A stretch of 5,383 nt of DNA from Reyranella sp. (GTDB lineage: Bacteria; Pseudomonadota; Alphaproteobacteria; Reyranellales; Reyranellaceae): contig JADHLS010000452.1 of NCBI GenBank assembly GCA_016780605.1, forward strand, positions 1-5,383, written 5' to 3'. Made by a program: the position numbers and the translations under genes. Shown in pieces: positions 1-5,383 of this stretch. Numbering within the stretch: position 1 is the stretch's first letter; each line of letters starts with the position of its first letter. The notes beneath the pieces are model-generated. The model was not told where the DNA came from, did no database searches, and worked only from the letters and a program-made list of their open reading frames with translations.

Positions 1-101
1 AGTTCGCTGATCGTCTCGCGGGCCACCAACCGTACTGCCGTCAGGGGTGATTTGGCCGAACTCTCGATCGACAGAAGCGATTTCTTGTCATCGGTCGCCA
101 T
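1..101 (-). CDS. vgrG: Probable T6SS spike protein VgrG (TssI), N-terminal fragment
   Basis: Only the first 34 codons are inside the window; the gene runs off the left edge. The translation begins MATDDKKSLLSIESSAKSPL and continues TAVRLVARETISEL. A short polar leader followed by a strand, then an R-x-x-x-R-E-x-[IL]-S-x-[LF] segment, is how VgrG proteins open: the start of the gp27-like hub domain, normally continuing into an F-x-[FY]-x-[LV] strand. VgrG trimers cap the Hcp tube and carry effectors out of the cell. The ATG at 101-99 is the first possible start after an in-frame stop near 227, since I see no ATG, GTG or TTG in that frame between them. No clear Shine-Dalgarno precedes it. The T6SS neighbours support the call. 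The piece is too short to exclude another secreted T6SS protein, and nothing can be said about its C-terminal effector or extension. Confidence 0.68.
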   Translation of the reverse strand, partial: MATDDKKSLLSIESSAKSPLTAVRLVARETISE

Positions 102-264
102 GTGCGCGCTACTTTCGTGTGGTGTGCCAGCAGCGACTACGCCCGGCCTGCTGATCCTTGACGGTAGCCGAGCCGGCCTTGGAATGAAACACGACCTTAG
201 CGGCCGTATTGGGGCGGAAGCGTGTGGTCAATTGGAATAGTTCCATTGTCGGAAGTCGCTGCGT
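102..264. other. Intergenic gap between the methyltransferase gene and vgrG
   Basis: This 163-base stretch is the only non-coding gap in the window. It is visibly less GC-rich than the genes on either side. It contains the imperfect inverted repeat at 229-248. On the minus strand a TTGACC hexamer at 231-226 could be a -35 box, but the hexamer 17 bases further on (TACGGC, 208-203) is a poor -10. I see no GC-rich stem followed by a T-run, so no classical intrinsic terminator, and no convincing sigma-54 (GG-N10-GC) site. The gap is the natural place for a separate vgrG promoter or for processing of the operon transcript, but the sequence alone does not show either. Confidence 0.6.
229..248. repeat. 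Imperfect inverted repeat downstream of the methyltransferase stop
   Basis: On the minus strand the sequence CAATGGAACTATTCCAATTG folds as an eight-base-pair stem with a single bulged A and a three-base CTA loop. It begins 17 bases after the methyltransferase stop codon. It is AT-rich and is followed by GACCACACGC rather than a T-run, so it does not look like an intrinsic terminator. It could be a weak 3'-end structure on the operon transcript or a symmetric binding site ahead of vgrG. It could also be chance, since stems of this size occur often. Confidence 0.35.
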
Positions 265-1773
265 TCACTCGGGGACGATTCCCAGCTGCCGCATGATCGG
301 CAGGCGTTGCTCGATGGCGGTATTGACCACCTTGCGAACCGTGTCGTGCTTTTCGGGTATCACATCCGCGCTGAGAGCCTTGATCCAGGCCTCGGCATTG
401 TCTTCCCGCTCGCCATCGAGGAGGCGTGCGGCGATGAACTGCAGCAGCGGCGGTGCCGTGAGGCCGGTGCCGAGACGCGACGAGGCGAGCCCGCCCGACG
501 TCTTGGCGTCGACGATGGAATTGACCCGCGCGCCGAGCACGCGGTTGAGTCGGTTCGCCGAGTCCGGCTGCGTGCCGTTGGTGCGCATTGCGATCTGGCC
601 CTGGTATGACCCTACCAGCATGCTGACCAGCTCCGCCGGATTGCTTCGATCGCCGCCGAGCGACAGCAGGTCGCCGATCGTCGCCGGGCCGCGCAGCGCG
701 GCGACCATCATGTCCTTCATCGCGCCGCTTACCTCGGCCATGCCGGCCGGCACCCGCAATTTGGTCTGGAGTTCGTCGGCGCTGACGATCGGCACGACCG
801 TGAGCTGGCGCAAGGCGGCGTCACGCTCGTCGTTGGCGATCCGCCGGGGACCGCGGACGAACACGTCGTGGCGCAATTGGCGCGGCAGGCAGATGTCCTT
901 GATCAGCTCGCGCAGGATCGGATCCTTGTAGCGGTCCATCACCGCGCGCTGCTCGGCCGTCAGCATCAGCTCGGGAAAGTTCTCCATCGGATTGCAGGAC
1001 GAGACCCATTCCAGCTTGGCGTCCGCCATCGCCGCCACGACATCGGCGTGGAAGGCAGGGGACCAGTGCGCGCTCATGTACTCGTGCGACAGGTACTCCG
1101 TCGACATCCCAGCCGTGCTATCGAGCAGGTCGCGCGTCAGGCTGCTCTCCGTGAGATACTTTGCGTCGACCGCCTTGAGATCGCGGGCGAGGGAAAGGCC
1201 CGCCTGGGCTTGCGCGTCGCTGCGACCACCCGAACGGATGCCGGCTTCGTAGATCAGCCGCTGCATGCCGAGCCCGCCTTGCCAGGCCGGCAGCGCGTTG
1301 TAGCTTAGGTGAACCATGCAGCCCGGGCGGGTCTTGGTGGCGAGCAGACGAACGATGCCGGCGCGGACCTCGGGGCTGACCCATGACCACAGGCCGTGCA
1401 TGGTGACGAAGTCGGCCTGGGGAATGGATCGGCCCTCGGGACTCGCCGCGAGATTGGTGATGTCCGCTTCCAGGAAGTTGATGTTGTCGATGCGAGCGGC
1501 GCGGGCCAGGCGCGTGCCGATCGCGATATGGGCCGGGTTGTAGTCGACGGCGGTCACCTGCCAGCTGGGATTGGAAGCGGCGGTGAGAAGGGCGCCGAGG
1601 CCGATGCCGCAACCGAGCTCGAGATAGCAGGCGGTGTCGTCCGCCGCGGGCAGATCGACCGCCACGTTGCCGAACAGGCAAGCCAGCGCCATGCGCGCCG
1701 GCGACTGCTGAACGTAGAAGCCTTCGATATAGGCAATGTCGGCGACGTAGCCGTTGGTCCACGATTGCGTCAT
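265..1773 (-). CDS. Class I SAM-dependent methyltransferase with methyltransferase regulatory domain, T6SS-linked
   Basis: This 502-residue protein is predicted to transfer a methyl group from S-adenosylmethionine. It opens with an aromatic-rich segment (residues 9-24, GYVADIAYIEGFYVQQ) usual for this family. The Rossmann core follows: glycine-rich motif I LELGCGIGLG (51-60), acidic motif II at D77 in VTAVDYNP, D104 in EADI, then MHGLWSWVS (125-133) and LSYNALPAW (156-164), where relatives usually have PGW. Residues about 226-308, from HEYMSAHWSP to LPRQLRHDVFVRG, match the methyltransferase regulatory domain (PF10119 type). About 190 further residues have no motif I recognise. There is no N/D-P-P-Y/F motif, so an adenine-N6 DNA methylase is unlikely. 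No signal peptide or membrane segment is visible, so it is probably cytoplasmic. The ATG overlaps the tssG stop (ATGA) and follows a GAGGGA ribosome site (1784-1779), so it is translated with the baseplate genes. The family call is strong. The substrate is unknown; a protein substrate, perhaps a T6SS part or effector, is inference. Confidence 0.88.
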   Translation of the reverse strand: MTQSWTNGYVADIAYIEGFYVQQSPARMALACLFGNVAVDLPAADDTACYLELGCGIGLGALLTAASNPSWQVTAVDYNPAHIAIGTRLARAARIDNINFLEADITNLAASPEGRSIPQADFVTMHGLWSWVSPEVRAGIVRLLATKTRPGCMVHLSYNALPAWQGGLGMQRLIYEAGIRSGGRSDAQAQAGLSLARDLKAVDAKYLTESSLTRDLLDSTAGMSTEYLSHEYMSAHWSPAFHADVVAAMADAKLEWVSSCNPMENFPELMLTAEQRAVMDRYKDPILRELIKDICLPRQLRHDVFVRGPRRIANDERDAALRQLTVVPIVSADELQTKLRVPAGMAEVSGAMKDMMVAALRGPATIGDLLSLGGDRSNPAELVSMLVGSYQGQIAMRTNGTQPDSANRLNRVLGARVNSIVDAKTSGGLASSRLGTGLTAPPLLQFIAARLLDGEREDNAEAWIKALSADVIPEKHDTVRKVVNTAIEQRLPIMRQLGIVPE

Positions 1774-2861
1774 GCACGTCCCTCAACAAGCTCGCCCTCG
1801 AACAGGGCATCGTCCGCATCGGTCCGCCGCCGCGTCGCGCGCGAGGTCGGCAGCCAGGTGTTCCAGCCAAGCAGCGGCCCCGCGCCGCCCGATCCGGAAG
1901 GGTCGGGTTGGGACATGGCGAGCGCCGGCACGGCATCGCGTGCCAGCACCGGGTTCACCGCGAAGCCGACTTCGAAGCCGACATAAGCCCGTACCAGGGA
2001 CACCAGCTCGCGCAGCAACGGCCGGTCCGGCAGCAGGCTCTCGAAATAGGGGAGGTCGAGCGGACCGATGCGCAGCGCGATGCGCGCCTGCTGATCCCAC
2101 GCCCGGATGCCCGGCGCGGCGTCGACGCCCAATTGGCAGAATGCGCCGGGCGACACGCCGACCGGCAGCCGCGATCGCTGATCGACGGGGAGGGCGAGCC
2201 AGGCACCGGCGAATTGCTCGACCTTGACCGGGCGTCCCAACCAGTCGGACGCCAGCGCCTCCAGCCGATCGGCCGAGCGCGGATGGGCGGAAAAGAATCC
2301 AGCGTAATGCCGCAGCGCCGCCGGGCCGGCCAGCAGCCGCTCGGCAAGCCCGCGCGTGCCGTACCCCGTCAGGGACAGCAGCGCTTCGGCCACCGGATCG
2401 TTGCGTTGCCGGTCGGTTGCGAGCGCGCCTGCATCGGCGGCGCGGTGCGGCCGATACTTCACGCCGGCAGCGGCGAAGGCCGCGACCATGCGATGCGAGA
2501 TCAGATCGAGGAAGCGGGTGAGGGAGAAGGCGCGCGAGCGCTGATCGGCGACGACGGCATCGCTGTAATATCTCGGCAGGACTCCGGCAGGACCGGTCAG
2601 GCCAATGACGCCGACGGTCACGAGCGGTTCGGCGAGGCTGCCATCGACCTGGACATTCGTCACCTCCGCGGCGGGATAGGACGAGCCGGTAGTGCTCGTG
2701 AACCGGGCCGAGCGCGCGGTGTCGGCCTGCCGCCGAAAGAACGTCAGGATCCTCACCGCGGCATCGAACGTGAAACGTTGCGGGTGCGCCTTGAGGCGCG
2801 CCAGGGGCGCCGTGATGCCGCATGCGGCGCGGACGGGTCGTATGCCGCCGGGCGTGGTCAT
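1770..2861 (-). CDS. tssG: T6SS baseplate protein TssG (ImpH/VasB family)
   Basis: TssG pairs with two TssF copies and TssE to form the wedge of the T6SS baseplate, on which the sheath assembles in the cytoplasm at the inner membrane. The 363-residue translation carries the family landmarks in order: the N-terminal helix FTFDAAVRILTFF (30-42), GLTGPAGVLPRYYSD (87-101), FLDLISHRMVAAF (117-129), SADRLEALASDWLGRPVKVEQF (196-217) and the C-terminal LGWNTWL (331-337). Length is normal for the family. I chose the ATG at 2861-2859, which overlaps the tssF stop as ATGA. An in-frame ATG at 2894 would add 11 residues (MASACRQPGPS) that look unlike TssG and would deepen the overlap with tssF. Only a weak AGGT stands ahead of the chosen start, which fits translation by coupling to tssF. 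The last residues after LGWNTWL are polar and charged and probably disordered. Confidence 0.95.
   Translation of the reverse strand: MTTPGGIRPVRAACGITAPLARLKAHPQRFTFDAAVRILTFFRRQADTARSARFTSTTGSSYPAAEVTNVQVDGSLAEPLVTVGVIGLTGPAGVLPRYYSDAVVADQRSRAFSLTRFLDLISHRMVAAFAAAGVKYRPHRAADAGALATDRQRNDPVAEALLSLTGYGTRGLAERLLAGPAALRHYAGFFSAHPRSADRLEALASDWLGRPVKVEQFAGAWLALPVDQRSRLPVGVSPGAFCQLGVDAAPGIRAWDQQARIALRIGPLDLPYFESLLPDRPLLRELVSLVRAYVGFEVGFAVNPVLARDAVPALAMSQPDPSGSGGAGPLLGWNTWLPTSRATRRRTDADDALFEGELVEGRA
1779..1784 (-). promoter_or_regulatory. Ribosome binding site of the methyltransferase gene
   Basis: GAGGGA on the minus strand lies within the final codons of tssG, five bases before the ATG at 1773. 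With the ATGA overlap it supports this start. It also argues that the methyltransferase is translated by design as part of the operon, and is not a gene merely lying downstream. Confidence 0.6.
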
Positions 2862-4702
2862 AGAAGGACCTGGCTGCCGGCACGCGCTGGCCATCGCGCG
2901 ACGATCTCGGGCCTTCCGCGCAGCGCGACCTCGGTACGGACGAAGGAGTTCACCGTCGCGTGCAACGCCAGGAAGCGCTCGAGCACCGAGGCGAGGAGAT
3001 AGAGCCCGCCGGTCGTCCAGGCCTGCTCATCGAAGGTCAAGGTGACGTCGAGCCCTCGGCAGAAGCCGCCGTTGCGGGCGCCCGGGCCGCGCAGGCCGGG
3101 GATGCGGGCACTGCCCGGCCTGGACGTGACGCTCAGCAGCGCACGGATCGCCGTGCGCGATTCGCTGGACTCGCGGCAGTCGTAGAGCCGCAGAACCTCG
3201 CGCAGGGCATCGGCGGCGGCCTCTCCGCCGACGACGCTGAGATGCCCCAGCGACAGGTGAGAGATCAATCGCCAGAAGCCGCGCTCGCGCAGCGGCCTGC
3301 GCAAGGTCGGCGTCGGGGCGGTGAGGCAGCTGACAGCGGCGACGGCGGCGGCACCCTCGACCAGCCTGAGGACGGGGCGACCGCCGCCGAACGGCAGCGC
3401 GGCCGGCAGGTCGCGATTGCAGCACAGCGCGTCGACCGCCAGCACACCGCCGCTCTCGTGCTCGGGGTCGAAGCCGGCGTCATGCGGCAACAGGTAGACC
3501 TCGGTGCCGCCGATGTCGCCGCTGGTCTCGCGGCGCGCCGTGCCGTAGAAGCCGCCGAGCGGTGAGCCCGCCGCGCCGTCGAGGTGCCGTCGCGTCAACC
3601 GATGAAACGGCTCCCATGTCCTGAATTCGCCGTCCGCCAGGCTTTCGCGGACCCGCTCGACCGACCAGACTTCGAGGCTGGCCGGCCGCCGCACGTCGGG
3701 CTCGATGCGATATTCGATGCTGGTGTGATCCAGTGGGACAGGCTCGCAGCGCTGCGGGAAAAGATTGACGATCGGCGTGCAGCCCAAGGTCAGGCTGCTC
3801 GCCTGCACCGAGCGTTCGAGATCGGGTATGGCGCGGTCGAGGTAGATGAAGATGTCCATGCGATTGCCGGCGGACACCAGGGTCTTGGCGTCGAGGCGGC
3901 AGATGTCGATGAACTGGAACTTCTCGCGCGCGGCAAAGTACTCGGTCAGCAGTCGGAAGCCCGAGAACGAGCGGGCCGGCCAGGGAAACAGCGCTTCTTC
4001 GGCGGCAAAGCCCACGGCCTGCAGCATGTCCGGCGGCAGGATCACCGGATGGGGATCCGCGAGATCGTCGGCGAGGGCGACCGAGACCGTGTGGGCCATC
4101 AACAGCTCCAGCAGCTGCGCGCCATGCTCGCCGCCGAGGAACACGCGGAGCTTGTCCAGTCCGAGCTCCGTGAAGGTCATGGCGGGGTTGGTGCAGCGGA
4201 GCCCGATGCGCAAACAGGCGGCCGCCTGGGCCGCCGCCGGATTGGGTGGCGCGGGCAAGGGCATGCCGGACAGCTTGACCGCCTCGATCTCGACCGGCCA
4301 AAGCGTCAGCGGATAGGCGGTGCGAAAGAGGCATGCCTCGCCGCCGACCGGCTCGGCTTCCACGGCGAGGCCCGCCGGCAGATGGGCGGCGACCTGCAGG
4401 TCCGGGCTTGCCGCAAACCGCGTGATCGCGACGGACGGGATGGGAGCGAGATAGTGAGGATAGAGCACCGACAGAAGGCCATCGGTCAGCTCGGGAAACT
4501 CGTCATCCAGCCGGTGCTGCACGCGCGCGCCAAGGAAGGCCACGCCCTCCAGCAGCCGGCTGACGTGCGGATCGTCGACAGTGTCCTTGGTCAGCCTGAG
4601 GCGGCCGGCGATCTTGGGATGGCGCTCGGCGAATTCGCCGGCGAGCACGCGCAGGGCCTCGAGCTCGCGATTGAAATAGGCAAGCAAGGAATCCGACGCC
4701 AC
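2858..4702 (-). CDS. tssF: T6SS baseplate protein TssF (ImpG/VasA family)
   Basis: TssF is the large wedge protein of the T6SS baseplate and contacts TssG, TssE and the membrane complex. The 614-residue protein is full length. It begins with the classic block YFNRELEALRVLAGEFAERH (9-28), then HPKIAGRL, DDPHVSRLLEGVAFLGARVQ (43-62), LDDEFPELTDGLLSVLYPHY (65-84) and LAPIPS. Further family blocks are GFRLLTEYF..REKFQFIDI (248-267), CTPIVNLFPQRCEPVPLDHT (308-327), the EYRIEPDVRRP and EVWSVERV segments (330-351), CCNRDLPAALPFG (427-439), FWRLISHLSLGHLSV (476-490), REVLRLYD (501-508) and LASVLERFLALHATVNSF (570-587). It starts on GTG directly after the tssE TAG with no base between, with a near-ideal AGGAGG five bases upstream. 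Its TGA overlaps the tssG ATG. I see no frameshift or missing block. Confidence 0.97.
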   Translation of the reverse strand: MASDSLLAYFNRELEALRVLAGEFAERHPKIAGRLRLTKDTVDDPHVSRLLEGVAFLGARVQHRLDDEFPELTDGLLSVLYPHYLAPIPSVAITRFAASPDLQVAAHLPAGLAVEAEPVGGEACLFRTAYPLTLWPVEIEAVKLSGMPLPAPPNPAAAQAAACLRIGLRCTNPAMTFTELGLDKLRVFLGGEHGAQLLELLMAHTVSVALADDLADPHPVILPPDMLQAVGFAAEEALFPWPARSFSGFRLLTEYFAAREKFQFIDICRLDAKTLVSAGNRMDIFIYLDRAIPDLERSVQASSLTLGCTPIVNLFPQRCEPVPLDHTSIEYRIEPDVRRPASLEVWSVERVRESLADGEFRTWEPFHRLTRRHLDGAAGSPLGGFYGTARRETSGDIGGTEVYLLPHDAGFDPEHESGGVLAVDALCCNRDLPAALPFGGGRPVLRLVEGAAAVAAVSCLTAPTPTLRRPLRERGFWRLISHLSLGHLSVVGGEAAADALREVLRLYDCRESSESRTAIRALLSVTSRPGSARIPGLRGPGARNGGFCRGLDVTLTFDEQAWTTGGLYLLASVLERFLALHATVNSFVRTEVALRGRPEIVARWPARAGSQVLL

Positions 4703-5230
4703 CTACGCCTCCTGTTCGAGGACGGTCACGTTCTTCGTAAGAAGATCGACCACCGTGTCGAAAGCGATCGGCTCGGGCGCCGGCTCGGCGTGCAGCAGAG
4801 CGTCGATGCGCAGCCTGAGCGTGCCGCTCTGTTTGTCGGTCGCCTCGGCCAGCGTGACCTTGAGGCTGACGATGCGCGGCTCGAAGCGGCGGATACAGGT
4901 TTCGATGGTGAGCCGCAGTTCCTCGCGGCGGCGGGGATCGTTGAAGGAGCCCGAGGCAAAATCGGGCAACCCGAAGCCGACCAGCGAGCTCTCCAGCTCG
5001 GTGAGCTCGGGATCCCATGAGCGCCATCGCCGGCGCGTGTTGAGCAATTCCTCGAGGTCGTTGCAGATGCTGACGCGGACGGCGTCCATCGCCGCGGCCG
5101 CCGACAGCGGCCGATCCGATGTCTCGGTGGGATCGGCATCGACCAGCCGGTCGAGCAGCGGCAGCTGGGCGCGTTTGGCGCGGGATGAGCCCATCGCGTC
5201 AGGGGCGTTGCGGCCGCGGCCGTCGTTCAT
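4703..5230 (-). CDS. tssE: T6SS baseplate protein TssE (gp25-like, ImpF family)
   Basis: TssE is related to phage T4 gp25. It sits in the T6SS baseplate wedge with TssF and TssG and helps start sheath assembly. The 175-residue protein shows the family plan: LPLLDRLVD (23-31) after a polar, probably flexible leader, the helix VRVSICNDLEELLNTRRRW (51-69), GFGLPDFASG (85-94; relatives usually have NYGLPDF), the helix ELRLTIETCIRRFEPRI (104-120) carrying the conserved FEPR, then the strands SLKVTL (122-127) and TLRLRIDALLHAE (137-149). The ATG at 5230 overlaps the upstream stop as ATGA and has AGGTGG at 5240-5235, so I prefer it to the internal Met13. The stop TAG abuts the tssF GTG. Length is at or slightly above the usual, the excess being in the N-terminal leader. 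Confidence 0.94.
   Translation of the reverse strand: MNDGRGRNAPDAMGSSRAKRAQLPLLDRLVDADPTETSDRPLSAAAAMDAVRVSICNDLEELLNTRRRWRSWDPELTELESSLVGFGLPDFASGSFNDPRRREELRLTIETCIRRFEPRIVSLKVTLAEATDKQSGTLRLRIDALLHAEPAPEPIAFDTVVDLLTKNVTVLEQEA
4708..4713 (-). promoter_or_regulatory. Strong ribosome binding site of tssF
   Basis: AGGAGG on the minus strand, inside the last codons of tssE, stands five bases before the GTG at 4702. It settles the GTG as the tssF start, since the frame has no ATG here and the family N-terminus begins a few residues later. It is the best ribosome site in the window and may raise TssF output relative to its coupled neighbours. Confidence 0.8.
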
Positions 5231-5383
5231 GACGCCACCTGGAAGTCGATCCGGTCCATCTCGAGCCAGGTCAGCGCCTCGTCACCGACCAGGATGGTGG
5301 CTGCGCCGATGCCCCGCGTTGGCCCGCCATCGCCCATCGTGTGCCAGTCGGTCGCGCGGCCAAGACGCAGCGCGTCGGTCATG
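5227..5383 (-). CDS. tagJ: T6SS accessory protein TagJ/ImpE (SciE type), C-terminal fragment
   Basis: The gene enters from the right edge and ends at TGA 5229-5227. About 51 residues are visible: RLGRATDW, then RGIGAATILVGDEALTWLEM and DRIDFQVAS at the end. This matches the C-terminal pattern of the TagJ/ImpE/SciE family: a [RL]-x-x-R-x-T-[ED]-W strand, then G-[LI]-G-x-R/A-x-[LI]-L-x-x-[GD]-[ED] and a closing L-[LE]-[IL/M]-x-x-[IL]-x-F. An ATG at 5382-5380 is probably an internal methionine, since the family protein is several times longer (roughly 250-280 residues). TagJ proteins bind the sheath protein TssB in the class of T6SS that carries them, and they commonly sit just before tssE, as here. 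Its stop overlaps the tssE start (ATGA). The short fragment makes this a good but not certain call. Confidence 0.75.
   Translation of the reverse strand, partial: MTDALRLGRATDWHTMGDGGPTRGIGAATILVGDEALTWLEMDRIDFQVAS

Noticed and set aside
112..131. TGGCAC resembling a sigma-54 -24 element ahead of vgrG
   Set aside because: The required GC ten bases after the GG is absent (GA is found) and there is no TTGCA-like -12 element.
140..180. Repeated CCGGCCT words and GC-rich self-complementary words as a terminator
   Set aside because: The two CCGGCCT copies (about 143-149 and 173-179) are direct repeats, so they cannot form a stem with each other, and no T-run follows on either strand.
203..231. 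Possible sigma-70 promoter for vgrG on the minus strand (TTGACC, 17 bases, TACGGC)
   Set aside because: The -35 hexamer is good, but the -10 hexamer matches the consensus at only its first two positions. Such half-sites are common by chance.
52..240. Plus-strand frame of 62 codons in the vgrG start and gap region
   Set aside because: It overlaps the vgrG N-terminus on the other strand and has no ribosome site or recognisable feature that I can see. The hydrophobic stretch is too weak to call a leader peptide.
1118..1936. Minus-strand open frame of 272 codons across the tssG/methyltransferase junction
   Set aside because: The translation is Arg/Pro/His-rich and runs out of frame through two well-supported genes.
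1783..2883. Minus-strand open frame of 366 codons in a second frame across tssG
   Set aside because: It is very rich in Arg and Ala, has no motifs, and overlaps the true tssG frame almost completely.
1908..3002. Plus-strand open frame of 364 codons opposite tssG
   Set aside because: It is antisense to tssG and the end of tssF. It is low-complexity and Arg/Gly/Ala-rich with no family signature, and its length is explained by high GC.
3584..5020. Plus-strand open frame of 478 codons opposite tssF and tssE
   Set aside because: It lies antisense to two genes with clear family motifs along their whole length. Its translation is rich in R, G, A, Q and E with no recognisable domain, as expected for an open frame created by GC-rich codon bias on the other strand.

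Overview
The window is part of a type VI secretion system (T6SS) locus, and every gene I can support lies on the minus strand. The DNA is GC-rich, genes are packed with overlapping stop and start codons, and the order tagJ-tssE-tssF-tssG is kept. Together with the style of the methyltransferase, this suggests an alphaproteobacterium (rhizobial or rhodospirillal type). That assignment is an inference from gene order and composition; no taxonomic marker is present.

Read in the direction of transcription (right to left), the layout is as follows. (1) 5383-5227: the last 51 or so codons of an accessory protein of the TagJ/ImpE (SciE) family, cut by the window edge. (2) 5230-4703: TssE, the gp25-like baseplate protein. 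(3) 4702-2858: TssF, the large baseplate wedge protein, starting on GTG. (4) 2861-1770: TssG, its wedge partner. (5) 1773-265: a 502-residue class I SAM-dependent methyltransferase with a methyltransferase regulatory domain, which is not a core T6SS component. (6) 264-102: a 163-base non-coding gap holding an imperfect inverted repeat. (7) 101-1: the first 34 codons of what is most likely a VgrG spike protein, cut by the window edge.

TssE, TssF and TssG together build the wedge of the T6SS baseplate, VgrG is the spike that sits on the baseplate hub, and TagJ is a sheath-associated accessory protein. The first five genes are joined by four tight junctions: three ATGA overlaps and one direct stop/start abutment. 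They are therefore almost certainly one translationally coupled operon.

The most interesting point is that the methyltransferase belongs to this coupled unit, with its ATG overlapping the tssG stop. It sits between tssG and vgrG, a place where many clusters carry the sheath-recycling ATPase gene tssH/clpV. Its domain plan resembles methyltransferases that act on proteins, so a T6SS component or a secreted protein is a testable substrate.
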